From a virus: a stretch of 37,679 bases of DNA. Numbering within the stretch: the stretch's first letter is position 1; every line of letters starts with the position of its first letter. A program made the position numbers and the translations under genes. The notes below the pieces were generated by a model. It did no database searches. It saw only the letters and a list, made by a program, of their open reading frames with translations, and was not told where the DNA came from. Shown piece after piece: positions 6,733 through 14,656 of the stretch. Where the stretch lies: positions 1-37,679 of the IMG/VR virus record IMGVR_UViG_3300021598_001330, one strand, 5' to 3'.

Positions 6733-7170
6733 TTATTGGCACCAACCGACCTTAGCTCCACCATAGTATTCCCGTGCATATCCTTGTTGGATCAACATGG
6801 AACGCAACGATTTACCATCTAACAATACATCACCTAGGACACGACCACCATACTTGTCCCAATCCATTAATACCACTTGGCGAGTTTTGGCTGCATTGAT
6901 AGTGCTTTTGGTAAATGCCGTGGCCGCTTGACCTCTTTCATTTTCAGAGGGACATTGCGCACGATGGCCTTTTTCTGGAGTGTCCACACCAAATACACGA
7001 ATTGATAATTCTTTCTTTAATGGATCTGGTAACCATAGTGCTTGAAATGCCACAGTATCACCATCAATAACTCTGGTAATGGTTGCAGTATATGTTACGC
7101 CTTCTTTTTGTTTCTGTGCAAATACTGTTGTTGAAGTAACCAATAATAATGCAATCAAAATGTTTTTCAT
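6733..7170 (-). CDS. nuc: Secreted thermonuclease (staphylococcal nuclease family)
   Basis: A 145-residue protein with a signal peptide (residues 1 to about 19, ending VFAQ) and an SNase domain. RVIDGDTV at 33-40 gives D38; IRVFGVDTPEK gives R58, D63 and E66; DKYGGR gives R110. These match R35, D40, E43 and R87 of staphylococcal nuclease, so it should be an active Ca2+-dependent nuclease. Export suggests a role in the periplasm or outside the cell, for example digestion of host or competitor DNA. It overlaps the exonuclease gene by 4 bases (ATGA), so the two are probably co-translated. Confidence 0.92.
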   Translation of the reverse strand: MKNILIALLLVTSTTVFAQKQKEGVTYTATITRVIDGDTVAFQALWLPDPLKKELSIRVFGVDTPEKGHRAQCPSENERGQAATAFTKSTINAAKTRQVVLMDWDKYGGRVLGDVLLDGKSLRSMLIQQGYAREYYGGAKVGWCQ

Positions 7171-7820
7171 CTTTGTTCCTTGTAAAATTTAATCGCCTTC
7201 ACCAAACCAGGAATATGGTCTTGTGTCCGTTGTTTAAATAACAACGGTTGTTCATTTTCTACCGCCATTATAATTACAAGATTATTTATAGGTGTACCAA
7301 TCATTTCTTCATACATCAAAGCGTATGCAGCTGTTTGCCAATAGTAATCTTCAATGTTTGCGCTTGATTTAATCTTCTTGGATGTTTTAAAATCAATTAC
7401 AGATAGTTCACCATCGAATTCACCAATACAGTCTACACGACCTGCCATTTCTAATTGTTTGGACCATAAGGCACACTCTTGGTAATGAATATTGTCGATT
7501 CGATTAAGTAATGGTTTCAATGATACAAACATTTCTTTGGCATCAGGCATAATATCACCCAATGATTCATTATTGAGATATCGTTCACAGAGTGTGTGAA
7601 CATTGGTACCACGACTAGTTGCCTTCTTTGATACACGATTGGCTTCTTCTTCACCAACTCTCTTACGCCACTCCATAATGGCTTGTTTCTTTTGGGCACC
7701 AAGCACAGTAGTTACAGAAGGTAATTTGGTACCATCTTCTAGTGTATAGTAACGCTTTCCATCAGGAAAGGTTTCAGATTTTAAGTCAGCAAGGACTTTT
7801 GGTGGACAATAATTAAACAT
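7167..7820 (-). CDS. PD-(D/E)XK exonuclease, MGME1/RecB type
   Basis: A 217-residue protein with the RecB-like nuclease layout: SVTTVLG near residue 35, RGTNVHTLCERYL (conserved His) near 70-80, AGRVDCIGEFDGELSVIDFKTSKK (the D, then D-F-K catalytic core) around 125-150 and a QTAAYALMYEE motif (conserved Q and Y) downstream. It resembles the mitochondrial genome maintenance exonuclease group common in T4-like environmental phages, and probably processes single-stranded DNA ends in recombination or host DNA degradation. It overlaps the oxygenase gene upstream by 8 bases. Confidence 0.85.
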   Translation of the reverse strand: MFNYCPPKVLADLKSETFPDGKRYYTLEDGTKLPSVTTVLGAQKKQAIMEWRKRVGEEEANRVSKKATSRGTNVHTLCERYLNNESLGDIMPDAKEMFVSLKPLLNRIDNIHYQECALWSKQLEMAGRVDCIGEFDGELSVIDFKTSKKIKSSANIEDYYWQTAAYALMYEEMIGTPINNLVIIMAVENEQPLLFKQRTQDHIPGLVKAIKFYKEQR

Positions 7821-8469
7821 AATCTATATCGAATACAAATACATTACGAGGCAAATCACTATTATGGACACTAACAGCATGATATACTTCTGGTGAATGT
7901 ATTACTAATTCTCCTTGTTTTGGTTTTAAATAGTACCTATCACATTCATCATATTCATGAATATATGTATCTGCTTTACCGTTGCGTATAAAAACTAAAT
8001 CTGAACTGCCTTCTGGTACATCAACATAAAAAATTCCAACGGCATCTGGTCTAAAATTCTCTGGTGAGTATTGGGTCATTTCAGACATATACTCATCCAG
8101 TTTAACATGATTATGGCATAATCCTTGGCCATCACGAAATAGTCTATTTGCCCAACTTCTTTTATAATACACCGATTTTACTTCTTTGTCAACACCTAAT
8201 TGTTTGTGTACCAAAAGAAATTGTTCTGTAATCCAACTAGTTAAGTTTGAAGCACCAGGTAAGTGAATTAAATCTAAGTATGACTGACCAACAGAAGTTA
8301 AACCGTTACCCTTATGTGAATCGCCTTTGTCATTTCGTTTTCTGTTTTTCACCGTAGGCATATTCAAAACGTGGTCAACACTTTTTGTTAAATCTTCATT
8401 ACGATAAAGTTCTTCATTTTGACATTGTATTCTTACGATTGTACTATCAAAAACATTTTCAATAATCAT
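7813..8469 (-). CDS. 2OG-Fe(II) oxygenase-like protein of the modification cassette
   Basis: A 218-residue protein whose second half has the double-stranded beta-helix pattern of 2-oxoglutarate/Fe(II) dioxygenases: a His/Asp-containing segment CHNHVKLDE (119-126), beta strands FYVDVPEGSSDLVF, then KPKQGELVIHSPEVYHAV (H197) and LPRNVFVFDI (R208 for 2OG). Exact iron ligands are uncertain because the first site is not a clean HxD. The family hydroxylates or otherwise oxidises unactivated carbons. The ATG abuts the end of the halogenase, so it belongs to that operon and probably acts on the same product. Confidence 0.65.
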   Translation of the reverse strand: MIIENVFDSTIVRIQCQNEELYRNEDLTKSVDHVLNMPTVKNRKRNDKGDSHKGNGLTSVGQSYLDLIHLPGASNLTSWITEQFLLVHKQLGVDKEVKSVYYKRSWANRLFRDGQGLCHNHVKLDEYMSEMTQYSPENFRPDAVGIFYVDVPEGSSDLVFIRNGKADTYIHEYDECDRYYLKPKQGELVIHSPEVYHAVSVHNSDLPRNVFVFDIDYV

Positions 8470-9992
8470 TATGTATTTTTAAGTTCCTCAATATAATCAT
8501 TATGGTGAAACATAAAACTACTTTCTAACTCAAATAATTCGGTCAAATCATTTTCAGTTTTTGTAAAATCTTTAAAATCTCGGTTTAATATTTTTTTAGC
8601 CATCTCAGAACTATAATACTTTATACCAGATCCAACTTGTAACCAACTACTTTCTGAAAACATTGGTATATGTTTTATGCTTGGATTGATTCTGTTTGTT
8701 TCCAAATCATTTAGATAGGTTAAATTGTGTTTTTCAATTATATTATCTTTTATTATTAAATTTAAATCTTCAATAAATGGTAGAATTTTATTTTTTGTAG
8801 AAAAATTTATCCAAAATTCACTATCGTTTCTCTTTGTTTTATAGTGGAAGTGTATAAAATTTAAAACATCTAAATTTGTCCGTTTCATAGAATCATTAAA
8901 GTCTTTAATTATATTTAAGTCTTTTTCTAATATTTTTTCTTTGTTGTTTCCCCAACTCTTTAACATTAGAATAGTTACCCATATGCTTGTTGCTTCTAGA
9001 GGTTCAACAAAGCTCGAACTTAAACCCATAGCAACACAATTTTTTACACAAACCTCCTCAAAACAACCGGGATCAAAATTAAATGCTCTTGGGCTTGTTA
9101 TTTTGTGGCCAAAATATTCTTCTAATTCTTTAATAATATCTTCATCTGAAACAAAATTAGAATCGAAAACATAACCACACCCATGACGACCTTGCACGGG
9201 AATTTTCCACACCCATCCATGTTTCATTGCAATTGATTCTGTATATGGTGGCAATTCTTCGCCATCATTATCAATGAAAAAAGGAAGTGCTCGGTTCAAT
9301 GGTAAATGCTCTTTGTATGATTTCCATTTAGAACCATAATGTTGACCAATAATTAATCTTTTAAATCCTGTGCAATCGAACACAAAATCGGTTGTCATTA
9401 ATCCTTGTGATTTTAAATCAAAACTTTTAATAAAACCTTCAGAATCATTATTAATAGAAATTACTTCATCATCAATTAATTTAATATTTCTTTTTAGACC
9501 AACGGACTGTAAATGTTTTGCCAATAGATTGGCATCAAAATGTAACGCATATGCTCCGTATGATTCGTAATTTTCTTTGTGTATTTTTACTTGATTTTTT
9601 TCTGAAATATATGATGTTAGATTGATATCATTGAATGAATCGCCAGATGAAATCTTATTCAAGTAGTATGGTTTAAAATCGGCATTTGCTCGCTCATCGG
9701 TATTCTTAAAGTAATCTTGAAACCCGTGATAATAATGGCTACCATCTCCATTCCAATTAGTAAATTTAATACCGTTTTTAAATGTACCTTTGGCGTTTTT
9801 AATGATATCAGAGATTGGAATATTCATTTCGTTCATCAGTTCAACGAATTGTGGTGTAGTACCTTCGCCTGCACCCAATATTCCTATCTCACTACTTGCA
9901 ACTACAACCACTTCATCTTTTGGACAAATATGTCTAACATAAAGAGCTGTTAACCATCCTGCCGTACCTCCACCAATAATTGTATATTTCAT
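8469..9992 (-). CDS. Flavin-dependent tryptophan halogenase family protein
   Basis: A 507-residue protein with the FAD-binding GGGTAGW (7-13), the GxGE-T motif AGEGTTPQF (41-49), a catalytic-lysine region GTFKNGIKFTNW (K72 the likely one) and the family signature WxWxIP at 260-265 (WVWKIP). SSSFVEPLEATSIW (326-338) carries the conserved glutamate region. Known members use FADH2, chloride or bromide and oxygen to halogenate tryptophan, free or within peptides. All core motifs look intact. It sits between an unknown 223-residue gene (4-base overlap) and a 2OG oxygenase, in a cassette that also has a radical SAM enzyme and a peptide with a hidden Trp-containing tail, which favours a peptide substrate. 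Confidence 0.9.
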   Translation of the reverse strand: MKYTIIGGGTAGWLTALYVRHICPKDEVVVVASSEIGILGAGEGTTPQFVELMNEMNIPISDIIKNAKGTFKNGIKFTNWNGDGSHYYHGFQDYFKNTDERANADFKPYYLNKISSGDSFNDINLTSYISEKNQVKIHKENYESYGAYALHFDANLLAKHLQSVGLKRNIKLIDDEVISINNDSEGFIKSFDLKSQGLMTTDFVFDCTGFKRLIIGQHYGSKWKSYKEHLPLNRALPFFIDNDGEELPPYTESIAMKHGWVWKIPVQGRHGCGYVFDSNFVSDEDIIKELEEYFGHKITSPRAFNFDPGCFEEVCVKNCVAMGLSSSFVEPLEATSIWVTILMLKSWGNNKEKILEKDLNIIKDFNDSMKRTNLDVLNFIHFHYKTKRNDSEFWINFSTKNKILPFIEDLNLIIKDNIIEKHNLTYLNDLETNRINPSIKHIPMFSESSWLQVGSGIKYYSSEMAKKILNRDFKDFTKTENDLTELFELESSFMFHHNDYIEELKNT

Positions 9993-10660
9993 AGTGGTAA
10001 AATGTTGGTGTGTTCTTCTAAAGTTTTTGGCATAGTATTATTATAATATTCTTTTATTTTTTCAACTATATTGGGGTGTTGTTCAACATCTTCACAAACT
10101 TCAATTGGAAATGTACCTGAATATTTTGTAAAGATATTTGTATCGTTTGAATGTTTCATATCACAATTAATAACAATATAATTTGAGATACTATTGTTAT
10201 ATAACTTAATATTTTCCACAAACTCAAATTCATTAATTTTTTCCAACAATTGAGCTTGTATCACACTAATTTCCGTTATGGCTGTGGCCTTATGAATTTG
10301 TTCAATGATATCGGTCTCTGGATTTAAATAATAAAAAGAATCCAAATAATCGGTATTGATACACAATGTACAATCATTATCTGTACAAGACTTTCTATCA
10401 AAATAACCTTCCATCAACATATCAATTTGACTTTTATTTTGTATAACTTCTTGTGGAAGAGGTTCTGAACAAAATATTTTTGGTATAACCAATTCAATAA
10501 AATGTTCATTTTTAAATAACTTAAACATAAAACACTCAACACCACCAATCAATTGTTTGTATTCAATTGGATTATTATAAATCTCAACACTAGTGATATT
10601 TACCATACTATCAAAAAAATCAATTTTTTCTTGTAAATTTGGTGTTATTGTTACCGACAT
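9989..10660 (-). CDS. Unknown 223-residue protein of the modification cassette
   Basis: No family is recognised. The protein has a short cysteine cluster (SCTDNDCTLC, about residues 91-100), an acidic composition and no signal peptide or membrane segment. It starts directly after the radical SAM stop codon (TAA then ATG, no gap) and ends in a 4-base overlap with the halogenase, so it is translated with both. By position it could be a peptide-binding or carrier component for the modifying enzymes, but nothing in the sequence shows that. Confidence 0.75.
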   Translation of the reverse strand: MSVTITPNLQEKIDFFDSMVNITSVEIYNNPIEYKQLIGGVECFMFKLFKNEHFIELVIPKIFCSEPLPQEVIQNKSQIDMLMEGYFDRKSCTDNDCTLCINTDYLDSFYYLNPETDIIEQIHKATAITEISVIQAQLLEKINEFEFVENIKLYNNSISNYIVINCDMKHSNDTNIFTKYSGTFPIEVCEDVEQHPNIVEKIKEYYNNTMPKTLEEHTNILPL

Positions 10661-12100
10661 TTATACCTCTACTCTAGATTTTCCATAAATTTCCACATCA
10701 TTCAATTCACCAATTTTTTCTGCAACAACTTTAATTGGTATAATTTTTCTTGTGGGTTTTTCTTCATGTTTATATACTGTTCCAAAAATATCTTGGCGTG
10801 ATAAAGGTAAACCTTCACCTTTAATCGTAACAGGAATATAACCACCTGTTATTTTTTCTAATGCCAAAGCAAATAAACTAATGGCATCCGAATAAGCATT
10901 ATCACAAGTTACATCCCAATGTTTTCCGTCCAAATACATACAAGAACCTTTACAGATATGTAGAACTGGACAATCCGAACAACTCACACGATTCATCCAA
11001 TGTGTGGCAGATGTTAAGCTAACATTATCATAATCATCTAGATTACCACCATAATGTGGTTCACCATTCTTACTATTCTCAACGATAGAAACGTTCTGAC
11101 AAGTTACAATATTACCTTTTAAATCAAGTGCAACTGTTGTTGGTTCTTCCATACCACACTTTTGGCCAACATATTTGTTTTCAACATGAGCCAATGTGCC
11201 TTTAATAAAATTATCAATTTTGGTAAAGACCATACCAAAATTAATACTGCCTTGGGAGGCGTAAATATCGCCAAAAGATTTTCTTCTGTAATTAAAGTGT
11301 TCGTCTAATGTAATTAATGAATTATTTACTGCTGCATCATCATACGCATCAATGAATCCACCTTCACCAATTGGAACTGATGGATCACCAGTCAACTCAG
11401 CAAAGAAATCATAAATTGCTTTACGGTCAATATTTTTATTATTCAACATGGCATTAAAACTAATTCTGCCTTGTGGCCTCATGATGTTATAAAACTCCAA
11501 GATAATCTTTTTCTTCTCAGCGTCATCAAACGGATCAGGACCACGAACATATTGGCCAGGACCATCGTGACTGATGCCAACACTAAATCCCATGTAGTAG
11601 ATCCAAGAACAAATCTCTCTTGTTAATAGTGATCCATTGGTTACCATACTGAAATTAACTTTCTTTTTCCAATGGCTATATCTTTCAGCAAAAGCTTCGG
11701 CCAAAGGTTTTAAAGTTTTCCAATATACTAATGGTTCGCCACCCCAAAATTCTACTCTTAAACCAGATTCTTCAGTAATGTTTAATGCGTCCAGTTTACG
11801 CATAAATTCTTCAATATCTTTTTTGCTTGTTTCTGGTGGCCTTTCAACAAATCTTTGACTGCAATAGTCACAGGTGTAATTGCAAGATAAACCTAATTGA
11901 ATTTTAATCAAATCAATATTTTTTGATTTTTTAAGTGGATTTTCTTTCGAAAAAGGTACAGTTTCTTTTAGATTAGGTTTTTTTATTTCTGGATATTCAT
12001 AAACAAAACCAGTTTCATCTTTCAAAATTGAATTTACATTATCATAGTAAAACTTCTTACCATCAGTAGAATTTTTTTCAGCATATATTTCAAATATCAT
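10661..12100 (-). CDS. Radical SAM enzyme with SPASM domain
   Basis: A 479-residue protein. CNYTCDYC gives the radical SAM CxxxCxxC site (C73, C77, C80); WGGEPL (119-124) is the GGE motif. The C-terminal part has C315 and C334 followed by C374-x2-C377-x5-C383-x3-C387 and C399, the full seven-cysteine SPASM layout that binds two auxiliary iron-sulphur clusters. Such enzymes modify peptides and proteins: thioether and carbon-carbon crosslinks in RiPPs, or formylglycine in sulphatases. The first 65 residues form a small beta-rich extension that could bind a leader peptide. AAAAGG precedes the ATG, and the gene starts 12 bases after the small peptide gene, the usual precursor-maturase arrangement. 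Confidence 0.93.
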   Translation of the reverse strand: MIFEIYAEKNSTDGKKFYYDNVNSILKDETGFVYEYPEIKKPNLKETVPFSKENPLKKSKNIDLIKIQLGLSCNYTCDYCSQRFVERPPETSKKDIEEFMRKLDALNITEESGLRVEFWGGEPLVYWKTLKPLAEAFAERYSHWKKKVNFSMVTNGSLLTREICSWIYYMGFSVGISHDGPGQYVRGPDPFDDAEKKKIILEFYNIMRPQGRISFNAMLNNKNIDRKAIYDFFAELTGDPSVPIGEGGFIDAYDDAAVNNSLITLDEHFNYRRKSFGDIYASQGSINFGMVFTKIDNFIKGTLAHVENKYVGQKCGMEEPTTVALDLKGNIVTCQNVSIVENSKNGEPHYGGNLDDYDNVSLTSATHWMNRVSCSDCPVLHICKGSCMYLDGKHWDVTCDNAYSDAISLFALALEKITGGYIPVTIKGEGLPLSRQDIFGTVYKHEEKPTRKIIPIKVVAEKIGELNDVEIYGKSRVEV

Positions 12101-12112
12101 AATAATCCTTTT

Positions 12113-12367
12113 TTATTTACCAACAAGCACAAGCACAAATCCAACAAGCACACGCACAGCAGATTCAGAGCAATTACCATTGTTACAATTACCTTCATTG
12201 TTGCTTTGATAATATGCCTTACTGTAAAAGGCCGCCATATTAGGAGATGCTGGCGCCGATTTCAATAACCCATTCAAAAAGTTTAAAGATGAGGAAAAAG
12301 TAGGCGCTTGGCCAATTTCCGTATTGATATTGGATATGGTTATGGGTCCCGAGGCTGGTAATGTCAT
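12113..12367 (-). CDS. Tail-fibre-like small peptide, candidate substrate of the cassette; 3' end frame-disrupted
   Basis: As it stands this encodes 84 residues. The first 55 (LPASGPITISNINTEIG, SLNFLN, AAFYSKAYY) match the short motif repeated in phage tail-fibre proteins. Then comes NNEGNCNNGNC and an odd valine-rich end. In the -1 frame, bases 12164-12117 read I-CCACACWICACACW-stop. The two repeat units there (TGT GCG TGT GCT TGT TGG and TGT GCT TGT GCT TGT TGG) differ only at a silent Ala position, while in the annotated frame the same difference is Arg/Leu. A slip after Ser69 would give an 83-residue product ending GNCSES-CCACACWICACACW. With a Trp halogenase and a radical SAM/SPASM enzyme in the operon, this looks like a precursor peptide core. 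The frame break may be a sequencing error, a mutation or programmed. Confidence 0.7.
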   Translation of the reverse strand: MTLPASGPITISNINTEIGQAPTFSSSLNFLNGLLKSAPASPNMAAFYSKAYYQSNNEGNCNNGNCSESAVRVLVGFVLVLVGK

Positions 12368-12391
12368 TTACAATTCCTTAAATTAATGAGG

Positions 12392-12399
12392 TATTTATC
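12392..12399 (-). promoter_or_regulatory. T4-late-promoter-like GATAAATA upstream of the small peptide
   Basis: Minus strand reads GATAAATAC, one base from the T4 late -10 element TATAAATA, 25-32 bases before the peptide ATG. The same octamer occurs at 6214-6221 and 14140-14147, also upstream of genes. A late class would fit a peptide with a tail-fibre-like domain. The motif is short and A+T-rich, so chance is possible. Confidence 0.3.
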
Positions 12400-12967
12400 T
12401 ACTAATATTTGATACTGATCCATTATGTATATTTGTAGTAATACTAATCCTTTTGTCATCCGACATATTTTTCTCAACCTCATGTAAAACATATGCCGGA
12501 AATAACACCAATTTACCCTCTTTCGGCTTAACTCTTTTGTATTTGATGCCACGAATACCACCATCTTCCAACCATTCCCAATTTACACCACCTCTAGGGT
12601 CAACCAATAACAAATCACCACAATCGGCCGGAGATTTAACATAGTAAGTACAGGTTAATAATGAACCTCCATGGTCATGTAGTGGGTTACCCACACCTTT
12701 AAGATTTTCATTAATCCAGCCAAACATAATACATGGATTGTAGGGGTAAAAGTCTGGGAAGTATTCAGTTACCGTGTTATCCAAAGATTCAAATATTTTA
12801 TCTATTAAAATATTCAAGCACGGAGTTGAATATTCCCATAGGTTAGTGCGTGAATTTTTTGGTATCGTACCATTCAATTCTTCCAATAATTTATCATTAA
12901 AAAGATAGTTTAAACCAGTGTCTATTTCCCAAACGGGAGTTGACCACCACTCATGTTTCGTAATCAT
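12395..12967 (-). CDS. 2OG-Fe(II) oxygenase-like protein
   Basis: A 190-residue protein of the putative 2OG-Fe(II) oxygenase type: an N-terminal WWSTPVWEID segment, then PLHDHGGSLLTCTYYV (H97/H99 as iron ligands), GDLLLVDPR, KPKEGKLVLFPAYVLHEVE (H162) and DDKRISITTNIH (R173 for 2OG). The order fits a compact jelly-roll dioxygenase. It overlaps the next oxygenase by 17 bases and ends 27 bases before the small peptide, so it is the gene directly upstream of the candidate substrate. Confidence 0.78.
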   Translation of the reverse strand: MITKHEWWSTPVWEIDTGLNYLFNDKLLEELNGTIPKNSRTNLWEYSTPCLNILIDKIFESLDNTVTEYFPDFYPYNPCIMFGWINENLKGVGNPLHDHGGSLLTCTYYVKSPADCGDLLLVDPRGGVNWEWLEDGGIRGIKYKRVKPKEGKLVLFPAYVLHEVEKNMSDDKRISITTNIHNGSVSNISR

Positions 12968-13547
12968 AATGTTTTTCTTTCACACGATTCAAATTTTTCA
13001 TATCAATATTAATTTCATTAATGAAAAAATTAAGGCTTAATCTACAATCATCAATGCTTTGGCCAAAACCAAAATTGGGAGAATGAAAATAATCTCCACG
13101 ATACAATATCATTTTATTGAATTCATAACTAATGTTGGTTTCTTCACCATTTCTGTATATTTTTGTTCCATGATTATTAAATTTATCCACAAAGTTTTCA
13201 TTTAAATAAATTAAACCAGAATATAAAGAGGTGTCTTTGTGTACCCAAGAATTATTTGGTATATGGGTATCAAATAAACAATGAAACAAACATATGGATT
13301 GTAATTTAATTTTGGACGGTACGCTGTCTTTAAAGAGTTTGGATACTATCTTATTATTTAATTCATAACACAATTCTTCACTTAATATATCAGAAATGTG
13401 TAATGTTCTTATACCACTATAACCAAACTTTGGATTGGTCATCGATGGGTTATCTTTTGTTAGATAATATTTTTGTTTTTTGGCCAATTCAACAATTTTG
13501 TGTGGGTCATCAAAGAAATTGTTGACACATAATATATCGGGTATCAT
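12951..13547 (-). CDS. 2OG-Fe(II) oxygenase-like protein (DUF6445-like)
   Basis: A 198-residue protein with a clear HxD pair in SWVHKDTSLYSGLIYLNE (H103, D105), the distal GDYFHSPNF (H155) and DDCRLSLNFFI (R169). These are the iron and 2-oxoglutarate ligands of prolyl-hydroxylase-like dioxygenases. It starts immediately after the stop of a 49-residue gene (TAA ATG) and is the first enzyme of the oxygenase-peptide-rSAM-halogenase run. Confidence 0.8.
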   Translation of the reverse strand: MIPDILCVNNFFDDPHKIVELAKKQKYYLTKDNPSMTNPKFGYSGIRTLHISDILSEELCYELNNKIVSKLFKDSVPSKIKLQSICLFHCLFDTHIPNNSWVHKDTSLYSGLIYLNENFVDKFNNHGTKIYRNGEETNISYEFNKMILYRGDYFHSPNFGFGQSIDDCRLSLNFFINEINIDMKNLNRVKEKHYDYET

Positions 13548-13697
13548 TTATTCTCTATACCTAAATTGTGGTTCTTTACGGTTTTCAAACTCTTTTACTT
13601 GTTTGACATATTCAATTAGTTCTTGCTTTACTCTGTCCTTGTTTTGATATTCGTAATACAGCCGCTGTTGTTTGGACATTCCTCTTTTTTTGCTCAT
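13548..13697 (-). CDS. 49-residue charged small protein
   Basis: ATG 13697 to TAA 13548 encodes a basic helical protein (MSKKRGMSKQQRLYYEYQ, then KQELIEYVKQVKEFENRK). GGGGA lies 5-9 bases upstream and the stop abuts the ATG of the oxygenase gene, both good signs. Function unknown. Confidence 0.7.
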   Translation of the reverse strand: MSKKRGMSKQQRLYYEYQNKDRVKQELIEYVKQVKEFENRKEPQFRYRE

Positions 13698-13815
13698 TGT
13701 AATCCCCATTGTTATTGTTATCGGATAGGTTTTGAGCTTTTACTACGGGGGCAATTTTGTTATCAAATTTGACTCCTTTGTAGGTGAGTAAAACAGGAAG
13801 ATTATTGATTACCAT
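13612..13815 (-). CDS. Possible overlapping 67-residue ORF
   Basis: A frame starting inside the last codons of the preceding gene encodes VINNLPVLLTYKGVKFDNK, protein-like up to about residue 30, and then runs into the 49-residue gene in another frame. It may be a real short gene overlapping its neighbour or, more likely in its second half, a shadow. It does fill an otherwise empty 111-base gap. Confidence 0.35.
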   Translation of the reverse strand: MVINNLPVLLTYKGVKFDNKIAPVVKAQNLSDNNNNGDYNEQKKRNVQTTAAVLRISKQGQSKARTN

Positions 13816-14087
13816 TCTCTAGGTGTCTTTGTTTTATGACCACCCATTGTATTACCAGGAATAGTTTCTTTCATACGGTTGATAACATACTTCTCAAACG
13901 CCGATTCTGGTTTACCAATACCTGGTACAGACAAACGGTTACCATCGGAGTACACAGGAAAGTTTTCAAGAAAGATATGCTGTTCTAGTTGGGGATTGTC
14001 GACCTTGAATTGGTCCAACACGGTATAGGACATACGGTGTTCTTCACGTTCATTTGTTTCTTTATTTACAAAGGTGTAGGTCGGCAT
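13809..14087 (-). CDS. Conserved T4-like phage protein, function unknown
   Basis: Ninety-two residues beginning MPTYTFVNKETNEREEHRMS, followed by YTVLDQFKVDNPQLEQHI and a Gly/Lys-rich tail. The beginning resembles the FmdB-type start (MPTYxF) but no zinc-binding cysteines are present. I recognise this as a small protein type recurring in T4-like environmental phages. It overlaps the next gene by 22 bases. Confidence 0.75.
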   Translation of the reverse strand: MPTYTFVNKETNEREEHRMSYTVLDQFKVDNPQLEQHIFLENFPVYSDGNRLSVPGIGKPESAFEKYVINRMKETIPGNTMGGHKTKTPREW

Positions 14088-14656
14088 ACTGGCAAATCCT
14101 TCATTCTCATATTAATCAACCATTTTGGTACTGGCCTACTATTTATCTTACCTTTCCATGACCACAAATGACCTTTGCTCATATTGTAATAGTTATGGTA
14201 AGATTGTAATGAATTGCCTGGTACTTTACATTCATCAGGCATAGCAGGTGTAGGACCAGTAAACGGTTTATGTGGAATATTTGTAGGCAGTACCGCAAGG
14301 TCTGGTATTAATCGAGCACAAGCATGAGTTTTGCCATAACGATAGGTGAATTCTTTTAGTAGTTCGCACCACATATTGTATAACCATACATAGTTCTTAT
14401 CAGATTGGCGTAACCATATGGCGGATGGGTGGTTCATCATTGTAGGCTTCATGAGGCGTTCTTCACGACCATCAGGTAGTCGCCATGCCTTGATTGAACG
14501 GTTATTGGCAGAAAGTCTACGGTATTCTTCACCGTCAAGTACACGATGTGTTGTGGAAAGCAACTGAGCATACTCAATTACCATTTTGCAAACGTGCTTA
14601 TCAACGTGCATTTGAGCACACTTCACAGGATCATTATCTAGATAAAATATATTCAC
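14066..14656 (-). CDS. Conserved T4-like phage protein, function unknown
   Basis: A 196-residue protein starting MNIFYLDNDPVKCAQMHVDK, then HVCKMVIEYAQLLSTTHR, NHPSAIWLRQSDKNYVWLY and ending RPVPKWL plus a basic tail. The His- and Cys-rich N-terminus and the Trp/Tyr-rich centre suggest a compact enzyme or nucleic-acid-binding fold, but I cannot name one. It recurs in T4-like phages as a hypothetical protein. It overlaps both neighbours. Confidence 0.78.
   Translation of the reverse strand: MNIFYLDNDPVKCAQMHVDKHVCKMVIEYAQLLSTTHRVLDGEEYRRLSANNRSIKAWRLPDGREERLMKPTMMNHPSAIWLRQSDKNYVWLYNMWCELLKEFTYRYGKTHACARLIPDLAVLPTNIPHKPFTGPTPAMPDECKVPGNSLQSYHNYYNMSKGHLWSWKGKINSRPVPKWLINMRMKDLPVCRPTPL

Noticed and set aside
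6362-6766. A plus-strand 134-residue frame with GGGGNRTHV-like sequence
   Set aside because: It is the antisense of the tmRNA acceptor arm and the 43-residue ORF; such frames are a known artefact over tRNA and tmRNA genes.
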